64,000 bases of DNA from Styela clava (taxonomy: Eukaryota > Chordata > Ascidiacea > Stolidobranchia > Styelidae). The first letter of the stretch is position 1. Each line of letters starts with the position of its first letter. A model generated the notes under the pieces. The model saw only the letters and a program-made list of their open reading frames with translations, did not search any database and was not told the origin of the DNA. Below are positions 49,044-60,710 of this stretch, piece by piece. A program made the translations under genes and the position numbers. The stretch covers positions 5,176,001-5,240,000 of the forward strand of contig NC_135264.1 of the NCBI RefSeq assembly GCF_964204865.1, written 5' to 3'.

Positions 49044-52000
49044 TTATTGAAAAATATTCCTACCTTCAATTTTATCCAAGTCCGTCGCATCAAATCTAAA
49101 TTTGTGGTGAAAAATGGAGCCTCGGATTCTCAATTTGCTCATCACTACATACAACAACATATGTGCACAGTGGTTTCGCGGAGTTGAAGAATGCTCCTCT
49201 CTACATAGAAGGTTCCAGAATCCACTTGCAGCATTGGTGAGTTGTCCAGCTTCGATATTTTCTAGGCAGCAATTGAACTCTATTGTAGCATCCGTAGTAG
49301 GATTGATTGAATATCGCGAAACGAAATTTTTACTGTATCTTCTCAAGCGAAGATATAAAGCGGAATGTCGAGATTTATCAGCGGCATGTAGGAGTAAGTG
49401 GCAGCACTTTGCTTTCAGCGAAGGCGAGTCATGATGTGATTGTAAAATATTCCACACGATAATTGAACATCCCCTCACATCGCATTTGCGAAGACATTTT
49501 AAAGCTTGGATATATATCAACGTTGAATCATTTTTTTCGGAATGAAACCAATTTAGTAGCATATGATCGTTTTCTGGAAAATTCATCAAGCTTACGGTTT
49601 TTTCCGTTGTCAAACCCATGGGATACTGAACAATGTTTGCATACGTCCAGGTTTTCAAGATGAGCGCCTCAAGATAAAAACAAGAATGATATGTGAAACT
49701 GTCAAAAATATCAAGCAAGTTAGTAAGTTGAAGATACACTTTATGAAATCCACCGTCTAAAATATTTTTCGTAAATCGTTTAACCAGGCGATCTACAGGA
49801 CCATACATAACGGGATGACGTAACACCTGCATTGGAGCTTGACTAAAACAGACTTTGTATTTTGAGAAATTGTGTATATGAAGAAGTAGCGTTGCTAACA
49901 ATCCTGCATACCATGTAATTATGTGCACACTTTTGTGTCCACGATTGTATGCGACACTAAAGTCGTTCAAAGCTTGACAAACGTAATCAATGCGTTTTTT
50001 ATCAGGCATTTTCGTTTCCATTATAATAGGAAGATGGGCAAGGTTGGCTAACGCATCATTATAAATTGTTTGTTTAATTTTAGATTCCCGAATTCTGTAT
50101 TGAAATTCCACAGGCTTCAAAGCGTCTTCTATGCAGTTTTGTCGGCGTTGTGTTGCAATAATTTTGTTTAGTGAAACAAGCAAAAATTTTGCAGGGATAT
50201 TTCTCAATTCAGCTTGACATATCTCAAATGATTCCTGTAGAATTTTTCGTGCCTGACAAAAGTTTTCCATCTTAATATTTGCATGAACGATTAAGGATCT
50301 GAAAAGTAGTCGTGAAATACCGTCAGTATGCTCTGCAATACATTTATTTGAGTAGTTTATAATATCTTTCATCTGCATACATTTTCGTAGTGACTGGACT
50401 TGTATATTTCTCATATAAATGAAATTTTCCGATTTAATAAAATCTTCGTTTGTTTTTGCTTCATCGTATTGCTTTGCTATCCAGATTTCAGCCAATTTTA
50501 GACATTCAGTGTACTGTTCGCGAAAATAGTTAATGGTACACATCATCTCAGTGAAGTATTTCGGTTTTTGCTCCACGCAGTTGTCGAGTGTTTTTTCCAG
50601 TTTTGTGATACATTCCTCTTTTTCAAATTTGTCGTCGCAATTCTGCGCAAGGTTCCAATATACTTCAGCAAGATCCCATGGTGGTGTACTATCCGTGCAT
50701 ATATTCTGCAGTAATTGCTTATGCTGGATATCAAAACCATATTGCATAAGTGATAGATTGTTATGATACCCGTTTTCTTCAATAGAGGAGTATGTGTTAA
50801 CTATTCGAATCATTCTCATTCCAAAGTTTACGAAGTCAGCGTCATCGATCTTTTTATAATTGAACATATGAAATGATGCTATCATAATACGATTACTTAG
50901 TAGTAAACATTTTCTGCCGGCAAACTTTGAAAAGTCTATATTAGTAGTGTTTCTGCGGTTTCGTTCGCCTAAGGAATAAACTTTGATTCTAATCTCATTC
51001 GCAACAGTAATTGCGTATCTAAGATCTGTGACGTATTCTAAAACGTCTTTATAGTACGTTTCAATATCTACGTCAGAGTTTCTTTTAGTAACTTTAGGCT
51101 TTTCATTTTCGAAATACTCGATTAAAGTGTCTATCAGAGCGAAACTTGTAAGTTCCGTTGCACCGAATAAATTCGCCATAAGCAATAACCATGTCGTCAT
51201 TGGGCGGTATAATCTATCCTTATAGCTTGCTCACACGGGCCAACCTGGAATCGTCGTGATCCAGAGAGATTTCGATTTACATTTTTAATTTTATACTTTC
51301 CACATGTTCTTTGACTAACAAATCTCTATATTTGCTTTGTAGGAATGTTCTCGATTGTTTTTGGAATTGATCATAAACACCATGAAAGCCTTGAACAAAA
51401 TGGGTGCGTACTAAAATATCTTTAAGATAGTAATCGTTTTAATATGTTCTTCGGAAGTTAAATAGGACACCATTTTACTCACCGGTTGAAGGAGTTCAAC
51501 GATATGTTTGCGATACCTTGATGGTTCTTGTTTTCCCAACGGTGTATTGCACGAATGCGGCACCCTTCCATCAAATGCGACACCTCTTGGAGTAAATGTG
51601 TCGTAAAACCAGTTTTGTGTTTGATTTCTAGGGTACAAATCATTGATACTTTATACTCCAACACTGCAAATAAGAGTTTCACCAAATCCAATAACAATAA
51701 TTTGAAACAAGACAGAAAACCAACGAAAATATTTTTTACGTTGTTGTATTCCGATGGATACTGAATTTTCTCCTCGATAATTATCACATGCACGAAATCA
51801 GAATAAAGTGTGATTTCCTTGCGAGCCAGTGATCCTAAACCAGCAACAGCATATTTGCAAGGTGGTTTCCCAAGAATATCAATACATTGTGACGATGTTG
51901 AACTCATTAGCCACGTAAATTTTTGTGTGTTACTGCACAGCATATTTCTGATAATTTCTACCTTTTTCAATCGTCTTTCCAGAAGTAAATTTTCTGGAAG

Positions 52001-52435
52001 ATCATCTTCTAAAATGGGCAACTTTTCTTTGATGTTCATTTTTTCAACTTCTCGCCATGTGTCGAGTTTTAACTTTTTAGTAGTGGAAATTTCCATCAAA
52101 TCAATATCCATCTTCTGAGCGTGACACTCTCGTAACAATTTAGAATTCATTATTTTTATCATTTGTCGAACTTTTTTTCCTTGATCGAAGTCTTCTAACA
52201 ATTCTTCAAATCTTACTCTTGATCCATGTAACAAGGCGGCACACTTTATGAAATTTAATTTTTGCAGCATGCCTTGGGTTTTAGTTGCTTTTTCTAAATA
52301 GATTTCTCCCATTTTCAATAATATATCTGCGGATTCAGCAAGAGTATTCTCCATTTCGTCCCCAAAAGGTGTGCAACAAGCTCGAAGTGCTTCAGAAAGA
52401 ATTTTTTCACTCTCGGATATTTCATCATTTTCCAT
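49044..52435 (-). pseudogene. Frameshifted copy of the NTase-like helical-repeat gene
   Basis: This is the inverted paralogue of the intact gene at 55278-58676. The first about 235 codons are open from 52435, then several small indels (near 51,730, 51,435, 51,290 and 51,225) break the frame. A long open part of 718 codons runs from 51200 to the original stop at 49044. By hand count about 33 of the first 232 residues differ from the intact copy. In the NTase motif the intact YSDFE is YSDFV here, so an acidic residue is gone as well. The 3' two thirds remain open, which suggests recent loss. A shortened product from the 51200 Met cannot be excluded, but it would lack the NTase motif. Confidence 0.85.
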
Positions 52436-53075
52436 ATCTCTGACAATATACTTTGGTATATTCTAACTTTTTAATAATGGATGTGGAAAATAAGGCAAAA
52501 AAAAAGAAAAACTGTTGCAATAGTTAGATTTGATTGTCTTTTCCAAATATATATATCTCAAGTTGACGCGTAAAATTTTTATCCACTACTCTACATCTTC
52601 GGTACTGTTTCCATGTGAATAACGTTTCCAACCGTCTGCGTAACCGCGGAGATATTATATTACGATATATTGGTTTACGTCTTGATGAAGTTGGTAAAAC
52701 TTACTTTTGTTCAGCAGAAATCTTAAAACCAAAAGCTAGAAGTTTGCGCATAAAACCCATGTAGGCCTATCTCCCGAAGTCATTTGTTAGTAAGATTTTG
52801 GCTGAGATTGGTAGCGACAATCCTGTATGATTGGGTGAAATTGGACCCAAATAGTCATTAACTAACAGTTTATTTTTTGCATTTTAACACAGTATGGAAT
52901 ATCATGCTAGTATTGTTGCGTGACAAAATGAGGCTGAAGCTAAATTATGCGTAAACTGTGGAATTAGTTGTAATACTGGGTATTAGCAAAATTATACTTG
53001 TCGGCGACTCATATCCTTGAAGAACACGGTTTGCTCGTTTAATTTTCGTGAACACGACAAGTTCGGGCAATGAGA

Positions 53076-54660
53076 ATAAATTTTACATGACCATCCGGGC
53101 GAACAAACATTGAAAATGACAAAAAAAAACATTGTTTCTGATTGCTTTCGAGACGATTTGAATTTTGAATACTGATTACCGTTACTGTATTACTATTCGT
53201 CTGCATATTGCCATGCACATATACGTGATTAAAAATAAGCTTAAGGATATAAATTCAGATTATTATCCGCAAAACTTAAATGAAAACTAAATACCAAAAA
53301 TGGTAAAACAATAATTGTTCAAAAATAAGTGGATTAGGTGCAAAACGTGATGTTTGGCTTGTGTTCTGCTATGTGTAATTATCACTTCGAGGTAGGTGAG
53401 GTGAGAACATCAAACGAATTGTTCTTGATTTGTCTAAATTTTAAAGATGAAATTGAGAGTCCCATATATCCGTCTTTGATAGACGAAATTAAAATGACAA
53501 AAATAAAAAGAAATTTTACTTATAACTACAAGACTTTACAAGGAAATAAATATACGTCTATTCTAAATATAATGCGTCGAACCATATGGTTTTTGACGAG
53601 CTCGAATAAGATTTAAATATGGTTTGGCTTAGTTACTTTATTTTGCATTTCTACCAATTGGATTAGGTGGAACACGCGATAATATCACGATATTGGTATA
53701 GTTTTCATTTTACTATTGATTTCTGATTTCTCGCAAATTTCTGAAGAGAATTTCTATGCAATTTTTATATATTATATTTTTACCCACTATCAGTCAGAAG
53801 CTACGAAATAGTATAGCCCTCGTTAGCCCTCATATAGCGAGAACAGCAAAGAAGAATTATCGTACCCTCTCGTAAAATTTCTGATCCGAAGCAAAGCTGG
53901 TTGAAAATTGGGGACATAATGAACAATATTCAGCATGGTTTTAGTATAATTCATTCGTATGTATCACACGAGGACGTCAATTACTTTAAACACGACAAAG
54001 TGTATTCTTATAATTTCGTGGAAAGATATACACCTTGCATTAAGATTATCACATATGGATCGAGTTATCGTAGCTTTAGGTTTTAGGTATTGGGTAAATA
54101 CATGCATAATTGGTCAATAGCAGTGTTAAATGGACAGCAAGTTCAAATTCATGTACTATTCAAAATAACCTCTGTAATTTTAAGTGCTGTGTAACAGTGG
54201 TATTGTAGTATACGAGCGTTTTAGTCCTTTTACTTGCAAAAATTGTTGGTTTTGTTGTTTATTGAACGAAGTAAACAGTAAAGTGATTGATAAGAATTAC
54301 ATTAGAAATTACGTTTTTTGTTCTTTTTGAACAGCACTCAAAACCCGTATATTATTTTTATGCATTTTTTAAAGGAGAATTCTTATCGTCATTGGAAGTT
54401 TCAGGACTCATTTTCAATCGAATAAAATTAACCATAATCCGGAATTAAAACATATTTTGGTTGATCATTGATTTCAATAATTTTAAATCTTCAAATTTGA
54501 AGTTCCACAAAATTTGCAAAAGCTCACTGATTCCGATATTGATTACATTATCTATGACAGATAGTTTTCTTTTTCAGAATGAAAATACAAATAATATCGT
54601 AAAATATTTTTTATGTTTTTTTCGCTCGGATAGTCATACACAATCTATCCTTATAGCACC
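53076..54660. other. Spacer between the inverted arms
   Basis: No gene is supported; the open frames are short and AT-rich. The second half contains the partial direct copy described at 54085-54600. The first half looks like unique noncoding DNA. Confidence 0.6.
54085..54600 (+). repeat. Third, partial, direct-orientation copy of left-arm DNA
   Basis: AATTGGTCAATAGCAGTG with TGGACAGCAAGTT and ATTTTAAGTGC at 54100-54190 match the aldolase 3' flank at 46695-46790. TTGATTACATTATCTATG and TTTCAGAATGA at 54530-54590 match 48285-48335. Order and orientation are as in the left arm, with large gaps. Confidence 0.7.
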
Positions 54661-55277
54661 CCTGTCTTGTCGTGTTTATAAAAACTAAACCAACGAACCT
54701 TGTTTTTGAAGGATATGCGTCGCCGTATAATTTTGCTAAACCCAGTATTACCACTAATTCCACAGTTTACGCATAATTTAGCCTCAGCCTACTTTTGTCA
54801 CGCAACAATACTAGCACGATATTCCACACTGTGTTAAAAGGCAAAAATTAAACTGTTAGTTGATGACTATTCAAGTTCAATTTCTATCATTCATACAAGA
54901 TTTCCGCTATTAATCTCAGCCAAAATCTCACTAATGACTTCGTCCGGAGATAGGCCTACATGGGTTTTATGCACAAACTTCTAGTTTTTGGTTTTAGGAT
55001 TTCTGCTAAACAAAAGTTAATTTTACCAACTTCATCAAGACGTAAACCAATATATCGTAGTATAATATCTCCATGGTTACGTTGAGGGTTGGAAACGTAA
55101 TTCACAAGGAACAGAACAGAAGTTGTAGAGTGAAAATAGATAAAAATTTTTTGTGTAAACTAAAGATATATTCGGAGAAGACAGTCAAATACACATATTC
55201 TGAAAGTTTTTTCTATATTTTCCACATCTTTTATCAAAAATATAAGTTAAAATATACTTAAATATATTGTCAGAAGT

Positions 55278-58200
55278 ATGGAGAATGATACAATATCCGA
55301 GAGTGAGAATATTCTTTCTGGAGCACTTCGAGCTTGTTGCACACCTTTTGGGGACGAAATGGAGAATACTCTTGCTGAATCCGCAGATATATTATTGAAA
55401 ATGGGAGAAATCTATTTAGAAAAAGCAACAACAACTTCAGGCATGCTGCAAAAATTAAATTTCATAAAGTGTGCCGCCTTGTTACATGGATCAAGGGTAC
55501 GATTTGAAGACGTGTTAGGACACTTAGATCAAGGAAAAAAAGTTCGACAAATGATAAAATTAATGAATTCTAAATTGTTACAAGAGTGTCACGCTCAGAA
55601 GTTGGATATTGATTTGATGGAAATTTCTACTACTAAAAAGTTGAAACTCGACAAATGGCGTGAAGTTGAAAAACTTAACATTAAAGAAAAGTTACTCATT
55701 ATAGCAGATGATCTTCCAGAACATTTGCTTCTGGAAAAACGATCGATAAAGGGACAAATTGTCAGAAATATGCTTTGGAATAACACACAAAAATTTACGT
55801 GGCTAATGAGTTCAATATCGTCACAATGTATTGACATTCTTGGGAAACCACCTTGCAAATATGCTGTTGCTGGTTTAGGATCACTGGCTCGCAAGGAAAT
55901 AACACTCTATTCTGATTTTGAGCATGTTATAGTTCTAGAGGAGAAAATTCAGGATTTACCGGAATATAACAACGTAAAAGAATATTTTCGTTGGTTTTCT
56001 GTCTTGTTTCAAATTATTGTTATTGGATTTGGTGAAACTCTTATTCGAAGCGTTGGAGTAAAAAGTATAAATGATTTGTACTCTGAAAATCAAACTCAAA
56101 ACTGGTTTTACGACACGTTTACTCCAAGAGGTGTCGCATTTGATGGAAGGGTGCCGCATTCGTGCAATACACCGTTGGGAAAACAAGAGCCATCAAGGTA
56201 TCGAAAACATATCGTTGAACTCATTCAACCGGTGAGCAAAATGGTGTCGTATTTAACTTCCGAAGAACATATTAAAAATGGTTACTATCTTAAAGATATT
56301 TTAGTACGAACCCATTTTGTTCAAGGATTTTATGAGGTTTATGATCAATTCAAAAAACAATCGAGAACATTTTTACAGAATAAAAATAGGGATTTGTTAG
56401 TCAAAGAATACGTGGAAAATTTGATTAAAAATGTGAATCGAAATCTCTCTGGATCACGACGATTCCAGGTTGGCCCCAATGAGCAAGCTAAGGATAGATT
56501 GTACCGTCCACTGACAACTTGGTTGTCATATATGGCAAATTTATTCGGTGGAATGGAACTTACAAGTTTTGCTCTGATAGACACTTTAATCGAGTATTTC
56601 GAAAATGCAAGTAAAAAGTCTAAAGTTACTAGAAGAAACTCTGACGTAGATATTGAAAAGTACTATAAAGACGTTTTAGAATACGTCACAGATCTTAGAT
56701 ACGCATTTACTGTTGCGAATGAGATTAGAATCAAAGTTTATGCTTCTGGCGAACGAAACCGAAGAAATACTACTAATATAGACTTTTCGAAGTTCGCCGG
56801 CAGAAAATGTTTACTGCTGTGTAATCGTATTATGACAGCATCATTTCATATGTTCACTTATAAGAAGATCGATGACGTTGACTTCGTAAACTTCGGAATG
56901 AAAATGTTTCAAATAGCTAAAATATACTCCTCTACTAAAGAAAACAGACACCATTACGATCTACTACTCAAGCAATATGGTTTTGATATCCAGCATAAAC
57001 AATTACTGCAGAATATATGTACGGATAGTACAAAACCATGGGATCTTGCTGAAGTATATTGGAACTTTGCGCAGAATTGCGACGACAAATTCGAAAAAGA
57101 GGAATATATAACAAAACTGGAAAAAATACTCAAGAACTGCGAGGAGCAAAAACCAGGCTACTTCACTCAGATGATGTGTACCATTCACTATTTTCGCGAA
57201 CAGTACAGTGAATGTCTAAAATTGGCTGAAATCTGGATAGAAAGGCAATACGATGAAGCAAAAACAAACGAAGATTTCATTAAATCGGAAAATTTCATTT
57301 TTATGAGAAATATACAAGTCCAAGCATTACAAAAATGTATGGAGACAAAAGCTATTATAATTTACTCAAATAAATGTATTGCAGAGCATACTGACGGTTC
57401 TTCGCAACTACTTTTCAGATCCGTAATCGTTAATGCGTACATTAGAATGAAAAACTTTTGTCAGGCACAAAAAATACTACAGGAATCATTTGAGATATGT
57501 CAAGCTGACTTGAAAAATATCCCTACAAAATTTTTGCTGGTGTCACTAAACAAAATTATTGAAATACAACGACGACGAAACTGGATAGAAGACGCGCTAA
57601 AGTCTGTGGAATTTCAGTACAGACTTCGGGAATCTAACATTAAACAAACAATTTATAATGATGCGTTAGCCAATCTTGCCCATCTTCCTATTATAATGGA
57701 AACGCCCATGCCTGATAAAAAACGCATTGATTACGTTTGTCAAGCTTTGAACGACTTTAGAGTCGCATACAATCGTGGACACAAAAGTGTGCACATAGTT
57801 ACATGGTACGCAGGATTGTTAGCAACGCTACTTCTTCATATACACGATGTTTCAAAATACAAAGACTATTTTAGTCAAGCTCCAATGCAGGTATTACGTC
57901 ATCCCGTTTTGTATGGTCCTGTTGACCGCCTGGTTAAACGATTCACGAAAAATATATTAGACGGTGGATTTCATAAGGTGTATCTCCAACTTGCTGATTT
58001 GCTAGATATTTTTGACAATTTCACATATCATTCTTGTTTCTATCTTGAGGCGCTCATCTTGAAAACTTGGACGTATGCAAACATTGTTCAGTATCCCATG
58101 GGCATGACAAAGGAAAAAACTGTCAGCTTGATGAATTTTCCAGAAAACGATCATGTACTACTAAATTGGTTTCATTCCGAAAAGAATGATTTAACGTTGA

Positions 58201-58676
58201 TGTATATCCAAGCTTTGGAATGTCTCCGCAAATGCGATGTGAGGGGATGTTCAATTATCGTGTGGAATATTTTACAATCGGATCATGGTTCATCCTCGCT
58301 AAAAGCAAAGTGCTGCCACTTACTCCTACATGCCGCTGATAAATCTCGACATTCAGCTTTATATCTTCGTTTAAAAAGCCACCGAAAAAATTTCGTTGCT
58401 CTATATTCAATCAATTTTACTACAGACGCTTCAATTGAGTTCAATTGCTGTATAAAAATAATCGAAGCGGGACAACTCACCAATGCTGCAAGTGGATTCT
58501 GGAACCTTCTATGTAAAGAGAAGCATTCTTCAATTCTGCGAAACCGCTGTGCACATATGTTGATGTACGTAGTGTTCTGCAAATTGACAACTCGAGGTTT
58601 CATTTTTCAACACAAATTAGGATTTCATGTGAAGGACTTGGACAAAATTGAAGGTAGGAATATTTTTCAATCATGA
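55278..58676 (+). CDS. Intact NTase-like protein with long helical-repeat C-terminus
   Basis: A single-exon frame of 1132 aa. Residues about 1-170 look helical. Residues 195-222 carry AGLGSLARKEITLYSDFEHV, which fits the nucleotidyltransferase pattern G-S followed by D-x-[DE] and resembles the GlnD/DUF294-type N-terminal NTase (GS, then D213 and E215). A possible third acid is D289 in RGVAFDGRVPH. Residues about 350-1130 are Leu-rich, with tyrosine- and cysteine-bearing helices of TPR-like appearance (for example YFREQYSECLKLAEIWIE). I cannot name the gene or its substrate. Family knowledge: this NTase fold transfers nucleotides to proteins or small molecules. The intact frame beside a broken twin suggests this copy is the functional one. 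No signal peptide or membrane segment is obvious. It could instead be a catalytically silent scaffold. Confidence 0.8.
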   Translation: MENDTISESENILSGALRACCTPFGDEMENTLAESADILLKMGEIYLEKATTTSGMLQKLNFIKCAALLHGSRVRFEDVLGHLDQGKKVRQMIKLMNSKLLQECHAQKLDIDLMEISTTKKLKLDKWREVEKLNIKEKLLIIADDLPEHLLLEKRSIKGQIVRNMLWNNTQKFTWLMSSISSQCIDILGKPPCKYAVAGLGSLARKEITLYSDFEHVIVLEEKIQDLPEYNNVKEYFRWFSVLFQIIVIGFGETLIRSVGVKSINDLYSENQTQNWFYDTFTPRGVAFDGRVPHSCNTPLGKQEPSRYRKHIVELIQPVSKMVSYLTSEEHIKNGYYLKDILVRTHFVQGFYEVYDQFKKQSRTFLQNKNRDLLVKEYVENLIKNVNRNLSGSRRFQVGPNEQAKDRLYRPLTTWLSYMANLFGGMELTSFALIDTLIEYFENASKKSKVTRRNSDVDIEKYYKDVLEYVTDLRYAFTVANEIRIKVYASGERNRRNTTNIDFSKFAGRKCLLLCNRIMTASFHMFTYKKIDDVDFVNFGMKMFQIAKIYSSTKENRHHYDLLLKQYGFDIQHKQLLQNICTDSTKPWDLAEVYWNFAQNCDDKFEKEEYITKLEKILKNCEEQKPGYFTQMMCTIHYFREQYSECLKLAEIWIERQYDEAKTNEDFIKSENFIFMRNIQVQALQKCMETKAIIIYSNKCIAEHTDGSSQLLFRSVIVNAYIRMKNFCQAQKILQESFEICQADLKNIPTKFLLVSLNKIIEIQRRRNWIEDALKSVEFQYRLRESNIKQTIYNDALANLAHLPIIMETPMPDKKRIDYVCQALNDFRVAYNRGHKSVHIVTWYAGLLATLLLHIHDVSKYKDYFSQAPMQVLRHPVLYGPVDRLVKRFTKNILDGGFHKVYLQLADLLDIFDNFTYHSCFYLEALILKTWTYANIVQYPMGMTKEKTVSLMNFPENDHVLLNWFHSEKNDLTLMYIQALECLRKCDVRGCSIIVWNILQSDHGSSSLKAKCCHLLLHAADKSRHSALYLRLKSHRKNFVALYSINFTTDASIEFNCCIKIIEAGQLTNAASGFWNLLCKEKHSSILRNRCAHMLMYVVFCKLTTRGFIFQHKLGFHVKDLDKIEGRNIFQS

Positions 58677-59286
58677 AAAATAGTTAAAAAGAACTTTCAA
58701 ACTTATTGTCTAAAACCACACGTTGCATCCTGCAAATATATTTGCACATTGGCAAATTACTAATTCTAATATATTACGTAAATTCTAATCTTTTTGTACA
58801 ATGAACAAGGGTCCAAAATTTGAATGCGACATGTCGGTAGACTGACATCCGTATACACGTATTTAATCAAATTATTCATACCGAAAACGACTCGATTTTG
58901 CAACTTGGTGGTTCAATAAGATATAAAAAACGGATTCCAATAGAGCCCGCAGAAATTATTGAAAAAATAAATTACAGACTTCCATCTACAACAACAATAT
59001 TTCCCACTGAAAATTTCAAAATTCATCTGACACTCAAATTTTCTCACGGCTCTCACAAACTGGCATAAACGACAAAATCGAGTATTCGTTGTCTCTGTTT
59101 TTGTTTTTGTTCAAATTCAGTGCCTATCTATCTTTCAATTTCTAAATGAGCATAATGCGCGCGAGATTTTCAATAATTTTTGGGCCATTTCGTGAATTCA
59201 GAAACACTGTATTCCATGAAAAAATTTCGATATTATCAGAAGGAACTGTGATTTTGGCGTGTAGAATTAGATAGGATTCACGTGTT
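58677..59286. other. 3' flank of the intact NTase-like gene
   Basis: No gene is seen. A canonical AATAAA occurs at about 58966. Homology to the left-arm flank fades at about 58,860. Confidence 0.5.
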
Positions 59287-59577
59287 ATCCAAGGGGAGAG
59301 GAAAGCCGACAAGAAGTCTTAATCATTTGGCAAACTATTTCCTCTCGTCCGGTTACCAGTCCATGTCCATTAGTTTACTAGGTATTTATTTCAGATACAC
59401 TTAATAGTGAAGAAAATCGTAACCGACCAGCGCTTACTCGAATCACCCTACGTCCAACAATCCTCTCGCACATACTTATCTCCCTCGGAACCCAGGGTAA
59501 TCAGAGGTGTGAGGTGCGGTGGCGAGCGTATTCCTAACGCTTAGCACGATGCGCCACAAAGTCGAGCCGATTTAGTC
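59287..59577 (-). mobile_element. tRNA-derived SINE in the right arm
   Basis: On the minus strand it reads GTGGCGCATCGTGCTAAGCG, GAATACGCTCGCCACC, CCTCTGATTACCCTGGGTTC, then a body ending near GTCGGCTTTCCTCTCCCC. This is the most complete head in the window and shares its body with the SINE in aldolase intron 8. Confidence 0.8.
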
Positions 59578-60470
59578 AGTATTTTGAGGGGGAATACAAC
59601 ACGAGATGAGTTCGTTTTTATTCAACCGATTACAGCACACACACGTGCGAAAAATATATTATTATCATCTTTCGAGTTTGTGAAAAAAAGGTAAAGCCAC
59701 AAACATCAGGGTGTCGGCTGTCCGAAATTCTCGCGCCGACTGTGAATCGGTTTTTCGCAATTCAGTTCGATATTATAACTCCAGTTTGTCCACCCCTATT
59801 CATTACCTCATTCCTCTTTGTGAGCAAAAAAATATCCTTTCTTAATTTTACAGAATCAATGCGGAAAGGAAGAAAACTGGTGATGAATTGAAGAAGCAAC
59901 ACGGGAACCAAAACATTTCTATCCAGCGTTGCAACATCATGTCACATAAAATCAAATTGGAAGCATCAAGTAAAAACAATGTCGGTCTAAACTAAATAAT
60001 GATACATCGCAGCACAGATTTCTAATATCCGGATTAACTTTAATACAGCTATAACACTCTACAATTAAACTCGTATTTGTTTCAAGGAATTTAATTAGGC
60101 CAAACATATACAAAACTAAATACAGTATTGTAACTAAGGTGCTAAAAAGGTGGACTATCTTTGACAGTCCTAATCTATCGGAGGAAATTTCTTGAATAAA
60201 CAATAACACTTGTATACATTACTGCACTTAAAATTACAGAGATTATTTTAATGCATGCATGAATATAAACTTGCTGTCCATTTGACACTACTATTGACCA
60301 ATAATGTATGAATAAAAATCTAGCTCTAAAGCTCTTTTAATTATAATTGACTGATTGGTCAAACATAGAAGCACAAAAATCCTATGGCACCAGCAATGCG
60401 AAATTGTAAATATATATAATTAGTGGGGATTGGAGTAGAAGATTATATGTGAACTTATGAGAGTATGTAA

Positions 60471-60703
60471 CTAGTATTGGTGATTTGCGACGTAAAGATA
60501 CTGAGCTGCGGCTCTACCAGCAACCTCGCCTTGATATTTTCCTTGTGCTGCGAGATTGTTCATCTGAAAAATGATAAATTAGAGTATTTATACTGGGACC
60601 TGGAGGAGAAGAGAGACGACATGATGAGAAAAGCAACCATTTCCTAACAATATAAATAAAATCACTTATTTTACAAACCTGAGCACGGTAAAGTAAAGCA
60701 TGG
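60471..60703 (-). pseudogene. Duplicated aldolase 3' fragment
   Basis: The last aldolase exon is copied at 60471-60563: the same 93-nt length, open, ending VANHQY then TAG, with a TTTTTCAG acceptor. The end of exon 8 is copied at 60679-60703 (LLYRAQ, then a GTTTGT donor). The intron between them is only 115 bp. There is no upstream coding part, so it cannot make aldolase alone, and its AATAAA has become AACAAA. It ends next to a hAT-like terminus. Confidence 0.88.
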
Positions 60704-60710
60704 TTTACGG

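Larger units (their letters stand above)
45664..53075 (+). repeat. Left arm of a large inverted duplication
   Basis: Read as its complement, this arm matches 54661-60703 in order: aldolase exon 8 end, last exon, 3' untranslated region, SINE, flank, NTase-like gene, and its upstream flank to GAACACGACAAG. The arm is longer than its partner because it holds extra DNA at about 45,885-46,300 and 47,590-48,860, including the MITE. Ends were placed by eye. Confidence 0.85.
54661..60703 (-). repeat. Right arm of the large inverted duplication
   Basis: This arm runs from CTTGTCGTGTT near 54665, through the intact NTase-like gene, its 3' flank (to about 58,860), a SINE, the aldolase 3' flank and last exon, to the end of aldolase exon 8 at about 60703. 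It is the inverted, shorter partner of 45664-53075. Confidence 0.85.

Noticed and set aside
49114-52118. Plus-strand frames across the left NTase-like copy
   Set aside because: They are antisense to a longer frame that matches the intact copy at 55278-58676.
55278-58676. Bacterial contamination or recent transfer, because of the GlnD-like motif and single exon
   Set aside because: It lies inside an inverted duplication together with animal aldolase exons and a SINE, and its codon use is AT-rich like its surroundings.
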